Shown one piece after another: positions 1 to 7,575 of a stretch of DNA of 36,179 bases. The stretch covers positions 1 to 36,179 of the forward strand of contig CAMZLN010000066.1 of assembly GCA_947311465.1 (NCBI GenBank), given 5' to 3'. The notes under the pieces are model-generated. The model was not told the origin of the DNA, made no database searches, and saw only the letters and a program-made list of their open reading frames with translations. Positions within the stretch are counted from its first letter, which is position 1. Each line of letters starts with the position of its first letter. Both the position numbers and the translations under genes were made by a program. This stretch comes from an uncultured Saprospiraceae bacterium (GTDB lineage Bacteria; Bacteroidota; Bacteroidia; Chitinophagales; Saprospiraceae).

Positions 1-677
1 ATACTTGCATTTACGGAAATAGATTCAATTTCTGGTCTGGGAACCATACATTTTCTAATTCGTACGTCTCCAAGATGTAATACATTTTTAAAAATTTCTG
101 TATCTACATCATCTTCGTAATCACTAATATTGGTTGATTCTATAAAATGTTCTAAATCTAATTTAGAAATAGACATATCATCTTGTTCTATGGGCTGTTT
201 CAAAACATGTTTTAAAATAAAATTTGAAACTCTATTCATAAACATGGCCGGAGCATATAGCAGTAATTCCAAAAAACGTAGTGGATAGGCTAAAATAAAA
301 AGCATATCTTTTGCCCTAGCTTTAAATATAGATTTTGGAAAAAATTCTCCAAAAATTAATACAATTAGTGTGATGAGAAGTGTTTTGGTTATAGATGAGA
401 ACAGTTCTGTTTGAATATTGAAATATTCCAAAATAAAGTTATCTAATGGAGCACTTATTAACGCAGTAAAGACAACCAATGCAATATTATTTCCAACGAG
501 CATTGTGCTTAAGAACGCACCTGGATTTTGATAAAATTTTGAGATAATTTTCGCCCTTTTGCCTTTATTGTCTTTTAATAATTTTATCCAAATTTTATTG
601 GTGGACACAAACGCAATTTCCGTTCCAGAGAAAAGTGCAGAAAACATTAAAAAAAGAATAATCGTAAATGTTAGCAT
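1..677 (-). CDS. CNNM/CBS-domain 'hemolysin-like' membrane protein (N-terminal part; runs off window)
   Basis: Absent from the ORF track because it runs off the left edge. Translating the minus strand from the ATG at 677 gives an open frame of 225 codons. It begins MLTFTIILFLMFSALFSGTE, the usual start of the CNNM (DUF21) transmembrane domain, with ALFSGTEIAF and later LVGNNIA and FGEFFPKS motifs. Four hydrophobic segments lie in roughly the first 160 residues. The frame then enters a soluble part (about residue 215, CMVPRPEIESIS) that in this family leads into the CBS pair and the CorC/HlyC domain, which would lie beyond the window. Family members are inner-membrane proteins linked to Mg2+/divalent-cation export; 'hemolysin' is a historical label. 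Its ATG directly abuts the TAA of lptC (TAA at 680-678, ATG at 677), which suggests translational coupling. Confidence 0.88.
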   Translation of the reverse strand, partial: MLTFTIILFLMFSALFSGTEIAFVSTNKIWIKLLKDNKGKRAKIISKFYQNPGAFLSTMLVGNNIALVVFTALISAPLDNFILEYFNIQTELFSSITKTLLITLIVLIFGEFFPKSIFKARAKDMLFILAYPLRFLELLLYAPAMFMNRVSNFILKHVLKQPIEQDDMSISKLDLEHFIESTNISDYEDDVDTEIFKNVLHLGDVRIRKCMVPRPEIESISVNAS

Positions 678-1238
678 TTATTTTTTAGTCGGTTGTTTTG
701 TATTAAAATTTTGTACATTCAAATCTCCTTGCGGGGCTAAAATTTTCCATTTAGTAAAATCTTGTTCTGCTTCAAATCCATAGCCATAAATCACATCAGT
801 AGTTGTAGTGATTTTCACAAATCTATTGGTAGATACTTTTTTTGTCTTTTCACTCCACACCAACTCGTCCGTTTCAAGCTTTTCTCCTCTTCCACTGATC
901 CAAACTACAGAATCTCGAAGTATAGTTTCTTTTTTATTATCATATTGAACTGCAAATTTTGCCGTCAACTTACTCCCTATTTTTCTCCCATTGAAAAATT
1001 CTACTTTTAAGCCATCTGGAAACTCTTTTCTTCGCAAATTACGATCTATATACGTCAACATGGTTGTTCCTGTTACCTTTATTTTAACAATTGCGGAATC
1101 ACTATAGATCATAGATACATCTTTGGCAACTTCGATGGATAAATCAATATTATCAGCCGAAACAACATCAGTAGCCTTTTTGGGTTTGCATCCAAATGTA
1201 ATTAATAATATCAAGAAAAACATCAATTTATTCATCAA
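678..1238 (-). CDS. lptC: LPS export ABC transporter periplasmic protein LptC
   Basis: The 186-aa product has a short lipoprotein-type signal peptide ending LLITFGC, with Cys at about residue 17. A domain follows with family-typical FPDGLKVEFFN (residues ~73-83), RDSVVWISGRGEKLETDELVW (~128-148) and YGFEAEQDFTKW (~151-162). LptC links the LptBFG ATPase complex to the LptA periplasmic bridge and moves lipopolysaccharide from inner to outer membrane. As in other Bacteroidota, it is encoded just upstream of a CNNM-domain protein. The product ends with a Lys/Thr-rich tail. The call rests on motif and context recognition; no alignment was run. Confidence 0.82.
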   Translation of the reverse strand: MMNKLMFFLILLITFGCKPKKATDVVSADNIDLSIEVAKDVSMIYSDSAIVKIKVTGTTMLTYIDRNLRRKEFPDGLKVEFFNGRKIGSKLTAKFAVQYDNKKETILRDSVVWISGRGEKLETDELVWSEKTKKVSTNRFVKITTTTDVIYGYGFEAEQDFTKWKILAPQGDLNVQNFNTKQPTKK

Positions 1239-1259
1239 TTCGCTGCAAGATTAGAAAAA

Positions 1260-3356
1260 TTATCTCAATACTGTGATATCCCCTTCATAAAGTAATTCTA
1301 CACCATCCACAAAGAGTATAGTGGCGTGAAAAGTATATACGCCTTGTTGTACATTTTTCCCATCTACAGTTCCATCCCATCCTACACGAGCGACTCCCAT
1401 CGGTAAATCTTTTCCTGTAAATATTAATCCTCCCCAACGGTCATAAACACTTAATTCTACAATCCGTACTGCGGCACGTTCTCCATAAATGGTAAAATAA
1501 TCATTGACTCCATCATAATCTGGGTGAAAAACATTGGGTATATGTATGGGACGCTTATCGTTGACAAAAACGGTAATTCTATCTTGAGATACACAGCCAT
1601 CCACATCTACAACATCTATTGTGTACGTTGTAGTGCCAGGAGGTATAATTTCTGTATTAGGACAACTACTACATTCCATAAGTGTATCTGGCGACCAAGT
1701 ATATTCCACGAACCTTCCTGAAGGACTAAGTGTAGAGTGCAATTGTGCTTCATATCCTAAATCTACGGTGATATCTGGACCCGCATCAATAATCAATGGA
1801 GGAGGTGTGGCGATGGAAACGGGAATTTCTGCGACACATCCCAATCGATCATAAGCATCAATTGTATAATCTCCTGCTGGCAGATGAGAAAATGTTGTTC
1901 CAAATTGATACACTTCATTATCTATACTAAATTTATACCATGGATTTCCCAAGTCACCTTGAATAGTAATCAACCCAGAAGAATCTCCATTACAAGTTAC
2001 ATCTTCTACTTCAATTAAATTAATTCTTAAATTATCAACATCGGGACTACAACATTCTAGCACATTGTATTCAATTACTTCTGTAATTAAACAGCCCAAG
2101 TCGCTTTCTACGGTTAATACCACTGACTTTACTCCAAAGGAATTGTACGTTATATCAAAGGGACCTTGTCCCGATCCTGTTTGAGGATCCGCATCTTCTC
2201 CAAAATACCATTCCCAACTTACTATATTTCCTAATGCAAATGATGAACTATCACTAATTTGTACTGTTTCAAGGCATTTTATTTCTGGTGGATTAAATCC
2301 GAAATTTGCTATTGGGCCCAAAAATGTTCCAGAACCGCCCCATTCTACGTTGAATCCATGATCTGCAATAGTGAAATTATTGACCATCAAAGCATAACTT
2401 TTCCCCTTTTCCATTGTGATAGGAGATATGAAATTATCGTTATCATTAGCACAACCAGGTGGCTCACTTATATCTTCTGCATCAAAACTCATCCCTGTGG
2501 ACCCATGACATGGACTAGGATAATTGGATTCGTTTTCCCCCGCAGCCATACATCTCAGTATTATTTTTTCAGAGCAATCATTAATTCCATTGGGTAATTC
2601 AAACACAATAAAATCCAAATCGTCAATATCACTAGAAGGCGTTAATGTCATTGTCAAAGATCCTGGTTCATCACAAGTCCACTTCATCCAGACGGAATTG
2701 GATTCTAAATTAACTCCTCCGATCCCTCCTTCAAAGCATGATCCTGATGGAATTTCTTGAGTATCACTTCCTACTCCCGTTACACTTTCTACTACAAATG
2801 AAGATTTATCACATAATATAGATCCATCAATGCAATCAGAACTTGCATTGGCAGGTGGATTATAATTATTGATACAAAGTTGAAAACTTCCTGTATTGTC
2901 TTCGTATCCATCTATTCGGATATAATAAGTTCCACCGACGATTAGTCCACCTTGATATAATTCAATAACATTTGAACCAGAAGAAGCTTGAGTACATTCC
3001 AATTCGTCGATAGTACCACCGCAAGTTCCATAATAAAGTGCAGCTTCGGGTCTATCCAAGCTTCCACCAGATGCGACAATTGCTTTACCATTGACGGTGA
3101 TTCTTACATCAATTGCTGTGGCAACAAATGAAATCCAAACATCATTTATCTGACCATTCCAACAAGTAGCTTTTCCGTATCCAGAATCTGTTGCATTGAC
3201 ATTTGTAAATTCTCCTTTTTTTGAGCACCAATTTTTGGGATTCTGAATTTTTATCGCTGTTTCACAAAGATCGTTTCCTACTTGGCTCAACAAGTTCGTA
3301 TTTGTAAAAAGTATAGTTACAAAGATAAAGGAAATATAGAGTAGTATTTTTTTCAT
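1260..3356 (-). CDS. Secreted adhesin-like protein with PKD and SprB-like repeats and T9SS type B C-terminal domain
   Basis: The ORF track starts at 3419, but the Met at 3356 (MKKILLYISFIFVTILF) begins a normal signal peptide ending around NLLSQ. I therefore take 3356 as the start, giving 698 aa. The mature protein opens with a Cys-rich beta-sandwich region (C-E-T-A-I-K-I, then a bacterial pre-peptidase-like GTYYIRIDGY segment). A second similar module follows, then a PKD-type domain (SWEWYFGED), a SprB-like repeat (VTCNGDSSGLITI) and an Ig-like segment. The C terminus is a clear gliding-motility/CHU_C type B sorting domain (NVFHPDYDGVNDYFTIYG, VYDRWGGLIF, YTFHATILF). It is therefore expected to be exported by Sec, then T9SS, and held on or released from the surface. 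Specific ligand unknown. It lies 21 bp upstream of lptC. Confidence 0.85.
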   Translation of the reverse strand: MKKILLYISFIFVTILFTNTNLLSQVGNDLCETAIKIQNPKNWCSKKGEFTNVNATDSGYGKATCWNGQINDVWISFVATAIDVRITVNGKAIVASGGSLDRPEAALYYGTCGGTIDELECTQASSGSNVIELYQGGLIVGGTYYIRIDGYEDNTGSFQLCINNYNPPANASSDCIDGSILCDKSSFVVESVTGVGSDTQEIPSGSCFEGGIGGVNLESNSVWMKWTCDEPGSLTMTLTPSSDIDDLDFIVFELPNGINDCSEKIILRCMAAGENESNYPSPCHGSTGMSFDAEDISEPPGCANDNDNFISPITMEKGKSYALMVNNFTIADHGFNVEWGGSGTFLGPIANFGFNPPEIKCLETVQISDSSSFALGNIVSWEWYFGEDADPQTGSGQGPFDITYNSFGVKSVVLTVESDLGCLITEVIEYNVLECCSPDVDNLRINLIEVEDVTCNGDSSGLITIQGDLGNPWYKFSIDNEVYQFGTTFSHLPAGDYTIDAYDRLGCVAEIPVSIATPPPLIIDAGPDITVDLGYEAQLHSTLSPSGRFVEYTWSPDTLMECSSCPNTEIIPPGTTTYTIDVVDVDGCVSQDRITVFVNDKRPIHIPNVFHPDYDGVNDYFTIYGERAAVRIVELSVYDRWGGLIFTGKDLPMGVARVGWDGTVDGKNVQQGVYTFHATILFVDGVELLYEGDITVLR

Positions 3357-3448
3357 AGTTCTGATTTTCAATAGGAAAACGTATTTTTTCAATGTAATAT
3401 TTTGATTGAGAATATACAATTAACGACATTTTCCGTTATCGCTTTAAA

Positions 3449-3487
3449 CAAATTTACAAAATTGTTTAGATGCATACTACAAAGATA
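3449..3487 (-). promoter_or_regulatory. Candidate Bacteroidota -7 boxes for the T9SS type B gene
   Basis: On the minus strand there are two perfect TAnnTTTG matches, TATCTTTG (3487-3480) and TAAATTTG (3456-3449), about 90-130 nt upstream of the ATG at 3356. No well-spaced -33 TTG was convincing, so this is only a suggestion. Confidence 0.3.
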
Positions 3488-3539
3488 AAGAATTATAACT
3501 TACCTTTAACACTATTTTGGTGAACAAACACTAAAAATC

Positions 3540-4292
3540 ATGAAAAAACACATACCCAATATTATTACATTATTAAATTTATTTTTTGGTTGCTTTGCGA
3601 TAATGATGTTGATTGCAGGAAAATTTAATCTAGCCATTTTATATATTGGGTTGGCATCTATTATGGATTTTGGAGATGGATTAACGGCCCGAGCTTTCAA
3701 GGTCCAATCCAATATTGGGAAAGAATTAGATTCTCTTGCAGATATGGTTTCCTTTGGCTTTATACCAGGTTTGATATTATTTATGTTGTTTCAAATTGGA
3801 TTTCATGAAAATAAATCTATTTTCAGTCAATCATTATCAGCATTCGGCTCAACATTATTAGAGACTCCTTATTTATATGGATTTACAGGTTTTTTAGTCA
3901 CACTATTTTCTGCTTTGAGATTAGCCAAATTTAATTTAGATACTCGGCAATCCGAAAGCTTTATTGGATTAAATACTCCGTCCAATACTTTTTTAATCGT
4001 TGGCTTTTTGTTTATTTACATTGAAAATACATTTGGACTAAGAGTATTAATGACCAATCCAATATTTTTAACCATTGCGTCCATTGTATTATCCATTCTT
4101 TTAGTTTCTGAACTTCCCATGTTTAGTTTAAAATTTAAAAAATTGCAATGGAAAGACAATGAGATAAAAATTTCCTTTCTTTTACTATCTATTTTACTTT
4201 TTATTTTATTTAAAGGACCTGCAATTGCATTAATTATGCTTACATATATTACTTTTGCAATAATCTCTAATTTATTTAAAAAACGAGTATGA
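3540..4292 (+). CDS. pssA: CDP-diacylglycerol--serine O-phosphatidyltransferase
   Basis: The 250-aa integral membrane enzyme makes phosphatidylserine from CDP-diacylglycerol and serine, the precursor of phosphatidylethanolamine. The CDP-alcohol phosphotransferase signature is complete: D43-FGD46G-x2-AR-x8-G-x3-D64-x3-D68, read as DFGDGLTAR then GKELDSLADMVSFG. An N-terminal hydrophobic segment and five or six further hydrophobic stretches fit the family. It ends in a basic KKRV tail. It overlaps purS by 4 bp (ATGA at 4289-4292), so the two are probably co-translated. Length is normal for the Bacteroidota subgroup. Confidence 0.9.
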   Translation: MKKHIPNIITLLNLFFGCFAIMMLIAGKFNLAILYIGLASIMDFGDGLTARAFKVQSNIGKELDSLADMVSFGFIPGLILFMLFQIGFHENKSIFSQSLSAFGSTLLETPYLYGFTGFLVTLFSALRLAKFNLDTRQSESFIGLNTPSNTFLIVGFLFIYIENTFGLRVLMTNPIFLTIASIVLSILLVSELPMFSLKFKKLQWKDNEIKISFLLLSILLFILFKGPAIALIMLTYITFAIISNLFKKRV

Positions 4293-4540
4293 AATTCAAG
4301 GCGCTTATTAATATTATGCCACATAAAGAATTATTGGATCCACAAGGAAAAACAGTAAAGAAAAACATGAGTCATATTGATATTGACCATGTAGATGATA
4401 TTCGCATTGGCAAACGAGTGGAAATGATTTTAGATGCAAAAGATACAATTGATGCAACTAATAAGGTAGAAACTGCTTGTAAAAAACTACTTGCAAATGT
4501 CATTATGGAATCTTATGAATATTCTATTTCTGAAATATAA
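4289..4540 (+). CDS. purS: Phosphoribosylformylglycinamidine synthase subunit PurS
   Basis: The 83-aa protein matches PurS in size and motifs: an N-terminal KFKALINIMPHKELLDPQG strand, then DDIRIGKRVEMIL and a C-terminal KLLANVIMESYEY. PurS is the small subunit that bridges PurQ (glutaminase) and PurL (synthase) in the multi-subunit FGAM synthase of de novo purine synthesis. No purL or purQ lies in the window, so the complex is encoded in a scattered way. The gene overlaps pssA by 4 bp, and rsmI starts 3 bp after its stop. Confidence 0.88.
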   Translation: MKFKALINIMPHKELLDPQGKTVKKNMSHIDIDHVDDIRIGKRVEMILDAKDTIDATNKVETACKKLLANVIMESYEYSISEI

Positions 4541-4543
4541 TTC

Positions 4544-5200
4544 ATGTTGTATCTTGTCCCCACACCTATTGGAAATTTAGAAGATATCACTTTGCGTGCT
4601 ATTCGAATTCTGAAAGAAGTTGATTTAATTCTGGCAGAAGATACTCGTACTTCTGGTAAGTTGTTAAAGCATTATGAAATTGAGACAAACATGAGATCTC
4701 ATCACACACATAATGAACATCATACATTGGATCAAATTATTGAGCAATTAAAATCGGGTGTAAATATCGCTTTAATCACAGATGCTGGTTCTCCAGGAAT
4801 TTCTGATCCAGGCTATCTTTTGGTGCGGTCGGCAGTTCAAGAAAAAATACAAATTGTACCTTTGCCAGGAGCTACTGCTTTTGTCCCTGCCCTTACCGCT
4901 TCAGGTATTCCATGTGATAAATTCCATTTTGAAGGTTTTTTACCTCATAAAAAAGGACGACAAACTCGATTAAAATATTTGGCTACGGTCCCCAATACTT
5001 TTGTTTTATATGAATCTCCATTTCGATTGATTAAATGTCTTAAACAGATATTAGAATTTTGTGGAGATAGACCTGCTGCAGTTGGACGGGAAATATCGAA
5101 AATGTATGAGGAGATTGCTACGGGTAGTATTTCTGAATTGATTGACGAATTTGAGAAAAGAGATAAGGTGAAGGGAGAGATTGTAGTTGTAGTGGGGTAG
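4544..5200 (+). CDS. rsmI: 16S rRNA (cytidine1402-2'-O)-methyltransferase RsmI
   Basis: The 218-aa product has the tetrapyrrole-methylase fold signatures of RsmI: LVPTPIGNLEDITLRA at the N terminus, ILAEDTRTSGKLL (~28-40), ITDAGSPGISDPGY (~79-92), PLPGATAFVPAL and FEGFLPHKKGRQ. The enzyme uses SAM to 2'-O-methylate C1402 in the 16S rRNA decoding centre. The protein stops right after GEIVVVVG, so it lacks the C-terminal extension seen in some longer RsmI proteins. It is the third gene of the pssA-purS-rsmI group, 3 bp after purS. A clear terminator is not seen after its stop. Confidence 0.92.
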   Translation: MLYLVPTPIGNLEDITLRAIRILKEVDLILAEDTRTSGKLLKHYEIETNMRSHHTHNEHHTLDQIIEQLKSGVNIALITDAGSPGISDPGYLLVRSAVQEKIQIVPLPGATAFVPALTASGIPCDKFHFEGFLPHKKGRQTRLKYLATVPNTFVLYESPFRLIKCLKQILEFCGDRPAAVGREISKMYEEIATGSISELIDEFEKRDKVKGEIVVVVG

Positions 5201-5284
5201 AATCTCATCCTGAAAAAACTATGTCGTCCTGAAAAAACCTTACAGTTAAAAAATAAATCCTAAAATAGCTTTTCATCATTTTTT

Positions 5285-5314
5285 TTTGAAATTCAAAAAA
5301 AAGATGTACATTTG
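5285..5314 (+). promoter_or_regulatory. Bacteroidota-type promoter (TTTG-N18-TACATTTG)
   Basis: TTTG at 5285-5288 and TACATTTG at 5307-5314, separated by 18 nt, match the Bacteroidota -33/-7 consensus. The predicted transcript starts about 5320, roughly 350 nt before the next large gene. Confidence 0.6.
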
Positions 5315-5372
5315 CACAAAATGATTGTATTATCAACATTGATTGATATCTAGATAATTTATTAGCGTGTTA

Positions 5373-5462
5373 ATGAGTGCTCACCACATGTCTTTGTGCT
5401 GGGCGCTTGTTTGTTTAGGCTCTTTTTTGTTTTTTTATCTTAGCGAAAAATCGCTACCGTAA
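5373..5462 (+). CDS. Possible 29-aa small membrane protein or leader peptide
   Basis: Too short for the ORF track. It starts ATGAGTGCTCACCAC and ends at the TAA 5460-5462. The peptide has a polar start (MSAHHMSLC), a hydrophobic stretch (WALVCLGSFLFFYL) long enough to span a membrane, and a short polar tail (SEKSLP). It lies in the leader between the promoter and the 613-aa gene and overlaps the hairpin at 5376-5407. No purine-rich ribosome binding site is evident, but many Bacteroidota genes lack one. It could equally be a chance ORF in a structured RNA. Low confidence. Confidence 0.25.
   Translation: MSAHHMSLCWALVCLGSFLFFYLSEKSLP
5376..5407 (+). ncRNA. Strong leader hairpin 1 (cis-regulatory RNA or sRNA element)
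   Basis: AGTGCTCA pairs with TGGGCGCT (8 bp, two G-U), then a C/C mismatch, then CACA pairs with TGTG around a 6-nt loop. A U-rich stretch follows (TGTTTGTTTAGG then two T6/T7 runs), so the hairpin might itself pause or terminate transcription. A further small hairpin, AGCG-AAAAAT-CGCT, lies at about 5442-5455. I do not recognise a known riboswitch class. Confidence 0.4.
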
Positions 5463-5535
5463 ATAGTAGAAAATATCTTATTTGCATATTAAATTTGTTC
5501 TAATTATAATTTATGAGCAATGAACATGAAACTTT

Positions 5536-5667
5536 ATGGTTCTAGACAAATCCTTTTTTATGGGAAATAATAATTCAAAACGAGATGAGAAGGCTTCTTA
5601 TCTTTTGAATTTTTCTCTTCTAATAGGATTGTCAAAGAACAAACATTATATAATATTAAAGAAATAA
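5536..5667 (+). CDS. Possible 43-aa upstream ORF, ends 2 nt before the next start codon
   Basis: The frame starts ATGGTTCTAGAC and stops with TAA at 5665-5667, just 2 nt before the ATG at 5670. That spacing would permit translational coupling. The peptide (begins MVLDKSFFMGNNNSKRDEK, ends HYIILKK) resembles nothing I know. It contains the terminator-like hairpin 5573-5610 in its middle. It could be a regulatory leader peptide or chance. Confidence 0.2.
   Translation: MVLDKSFFMGNNNSKRDEKASYLLNFSLLIGLSKNKHYIILKK
5573..5618 (+). terminator. Terminator-like hairpin in the leader (possible attenuator)
   Basis: ATTCAAAA pairs with TTTTGAAT (8 bp). Inside it, after a 3-nt bulge, GATGAGA pairs with TCTTATC (one G-U) around a 5-nt loop. 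The right arm runs straight into TTTTCTCTTC, a U-rich tract. It sits about 52 nt upstream of the start codon at 5670. This placement fits an attenuator, or the 3' end of a ~290-nt RNA starting at the 5285 promoter. Confidence 0.45.
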
Positions 5668-5669
5668 TT

Positions 5670-7511
5670 ATGAGCAAAGTTCACTCTATACATATTCCTG
5701 TAATGGGTCTCGGATTTACAATGGATACACCGGCAAAGGTGGCTCAATATGGAATCGATTCAGTAATCTCGATTGGAGATGATATTCTTATTGAAAAGTT
5801 GAGAAAAGCCTATTGCGAAAATCTCAAAATACCTTACGAAGAAATACATACTAAAATTGAAGATTTTCGAGCTAAAAGGATTACAGCTTATCTTAATTTA
5901 ATGAATGAATTGGTGGTGAAGCGGTTTGAAGAACTCAAAACTTCAACGATGGAATCAGGAAGTGAAATGAAAAAATATTTCGACATGTTACCAGATTCAT
6001 TGTCAATCAAAAAGGAGTTTTCTGACTTTCTTAATAAAATTCCAAGCCTAGATGACGTAAAAAACTGGGCGAAAGATAATTTCTCAATGGGAAGTATTGA
6101 TGTCAATATTATGACAAAAGTAGATCAAGCGCATTATGATGAAAATGGAGAAAAACTACCTATTATGCATAATGATGCCTTTGCAGGAATTAGAGGCTTC
6201 GCAAATAGCGTTTTAGATTCTTCTTTGGTGTTTTCAGCAGGTATGAATCCTAGGTTGTATGGATACGCTGAAGAATTTGATGGCTTTTATCCCGATGAAG
6301 CAGGTCATATCAAGAAAAAAATAGTCTTGAAGGTAAGTGATTATCGTTCTGCGATTATTCAAGGTAAATTTTTAGCAAAAAAAGGACTTTGGGTTTCTGA
6401 ATTTCGAATAGAATCTGGGCTTAATTGTGGGGGTCATGCCTTTGCCACTGATGGCTTTTTATTCGGTCCTATTTTAGATGAGTTTAAAGAGAAGAAAGAA
6501 GATCTTAAAATTGAAGTTTTTGAAATACTAAAAACTGCTTTGGAAAAGAAAGGTCGTATTATTCCTACGAATATCTTGGATTTAAAAATAACAGCTCAAG
6601 GAGGCGTTGGAACTGCCGAAGAACATGAGTTTTTATTGGATCATTATAAAGTAGACTCTGTGGGATGGGGAACACCTTTCTTATTAGTTCCAGAAGCAAC
6701 TTTAGTGGATCAAGATACTATGAATAAGTTGGCTGCTGCCAAAGAAGATGATTTATACATGAGTGGTATTTCTCCTTTGGGAATCCCGTTTAATAGTTTA
6801 CGAAATAATACGAAAGATCAAGAAAAGGAAGCGTTGATTGCAAGTGGCCGCCCAGGAAGTCCATGTCCTAGAAGATTTTTAACATACAATACAGAATTTA
6901 CGGACAAACCAATTTGTGCTGCTTCTCGCCAATATCAACGTTTAAAGATAAAAGAATTGCAGACATTAAATTTGGATGAAAATTCTTATAAAGAACAATT
7001 TGATAAAATAGTCGATAAAGCTTGTCTATGTGTAGGTCTAGGTACTTCCGCAGTGATGGTTACAAATGCAGAAAATACGGTTGAGAAAGAAGCGGTTTTA
7101 GTTTGTCCTGGTCCCAATATGGCTTATTTTTCAAAAGAAGTATCTTTAGAGAAAATGATAGGACACATTTATGGTCGAAATAATATAATTTCAAGAACAG
7201 ATCGTCCGAATATGTTTGTAAAGGAATTGAAATTATATGTGGATTACTTAAAAGGCAAAATGGATGAGGCTAGATGGAATATGAATAGAAAAAATGAAAA
7301 ATATTTGACTAAGTTTGTCGCAAACATGAAAGATGGGGTTGAATATTACCAAAACCTTTTTAGTAATGTAAAGAATAAATTCATTGATTCAAAAGAACAG
7401 ATTCTTTCTGAATTAGATCTAAGTAAAAAAGTATTGACACTTTTAGCTTATGAAATTGACAGTATGGTGGCGGAAAGCAAAAAAGAGTTACAAGTTACAG
7501 TAAAAAAATAG
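5670..7511 (+). CDS. Uncharacterised 613-aa protein with a nitronate-monooxygenase-like TIM-barrel signature
   Basis: I do not recognise a named gene. The N terminus (HIPVMGLGFTMDTPAKVAQYGID) looks like the first strand of an FMN-type TIM barrel. Near residue 309 the segment AQGGVGTAEEHEFLL followed by SVGWGTPFLLVPEAT resembles the phosphate/FMN-binding loop of nitronate monooxygenase (NPD) and related enzymes. It is cysteine-bearing in patches: SGLNCGGHAF (~248-257), GSPCPRRF (~396), KPICAASRQ (~409), KACLCVGLG (~450) and VLVCPGPNM (~479). These could bind metal or an Fe-S cluster. No signal peptide or membrane segment was seen. The C-terminal ~110 residues look helical and charged. It is a single gene behind a structured leader and followed by a hairpin. 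An FMN-dependent redox enzyme is the best guess, with low certainty on function. Confidence 0.6.
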   Translation: MSKVHSIHIPVMGLGFTMDTPAKVAQYGIDSVISIGDDILIEKLRKAYCENLKIPYEEIHTKIEDFRAKRITAYLNLMNELVVKRFEELKTSTMESGSEMKKYFDMLPDSLSIKKEFSDFLNKIPSLDDVKNWAKDNFSMGSIDVNIMTKVDQAHYDENGEKLPIMHNDAFAGIRGFANSVLDSSLVFSAGMNPRLYGYAEEFDGFYPDEAGHIKKKIVLKVSDYRSAIIQGKFLAKKGLWVSEFRIESGLNCGGHAFATDGFLFGPILDEFKEKKEDLKIEVFEILKTALEKKGRIIPTNILDLKITAQGGVGTAEEHEFLLDHYKVDSVGWGTPFLLVPEATLVDQDTMNKLAAAKEDDLYMSGISPLGIPFNSLRNNTKDQEKEALIASGRPGSPCPRRFLTYNTEFTDKPICAASRQYQRLKIKELQTLNLDENSYKEQFDKIVDKACLCVGLGTSAVMVTNAENTVEKEAVLVCPGPNMAYFSKEVSLEKMIGHIYGRNNIISRTDRPNMFVKELKLYVDYLKGKMDEARWNMNRKNEKYLTKFVANMKDGVEYYQNLFSNVKNKFIDSKEQILSELDLSKKVLTLLAYEIDSMVAESKKELQVTVKK

Positions 7512-7526
7512 TGTTACTCTATGGTG

Positions 7527-7562
7527 ATGGGTCTTTCAGTTTGGAAGACCCATTGTTCTTTA
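7527..7562 (+). terminator. Intrinsic terminator after the 613-aa gene
   Basis: Perfect 9-bp stem ATGGGTCTT / AAGACCCAT (7527-7535, 7545-7553) with a 9-nt loop, followed by the T-rich TGTTCTTT. It sits between convergent genes and could serve both directions. Confidence 0.6.
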
Positions 7563-7575
7563 AACCCAATTCGAT

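Larger units (their letters stand above)
5201..5669 (+). other. Long gene-poor interval: rsmI 3' end, promoter and structured leader of the 613-aa protein
   Basis: Starts with a short direct repeat (TCCTGAAAAAAC twice, ~5209-5240). It then holds an almost perfect palindrome of 11-bp arms (TTTTTTTTGAA-A-TTCAAAAAAAA, 5280-5302). This overlaps the promoter -33 element and could act as an operator or as a terminator for rsmI. From about 5320 to 5669 it appears to be a transcribed leader of about 350 nt with hairpins and small ORFs, listed separately. Confidence 0.6.

Noticed and set aside
1621-2760. Plus-strand ORFs opposite the T9SS type B gene (1621, 2259, 2524)
   Set aside because: Shadows of a gene with strong domain evidence on the minus strand.
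3345-3360. TTTTTTTCATAGTT as another copy of the intergenic repeat
   Set aside because: It is the reverse of a poly-Lys start (ATGAAAAAAAT), not followed by the CTAA part of the repeat.
5536-5560. tRNA T-arm-like GGTTCTAGACAAATCC
   Set aside because: No acceptor or anticodon stems could be drawn around it.
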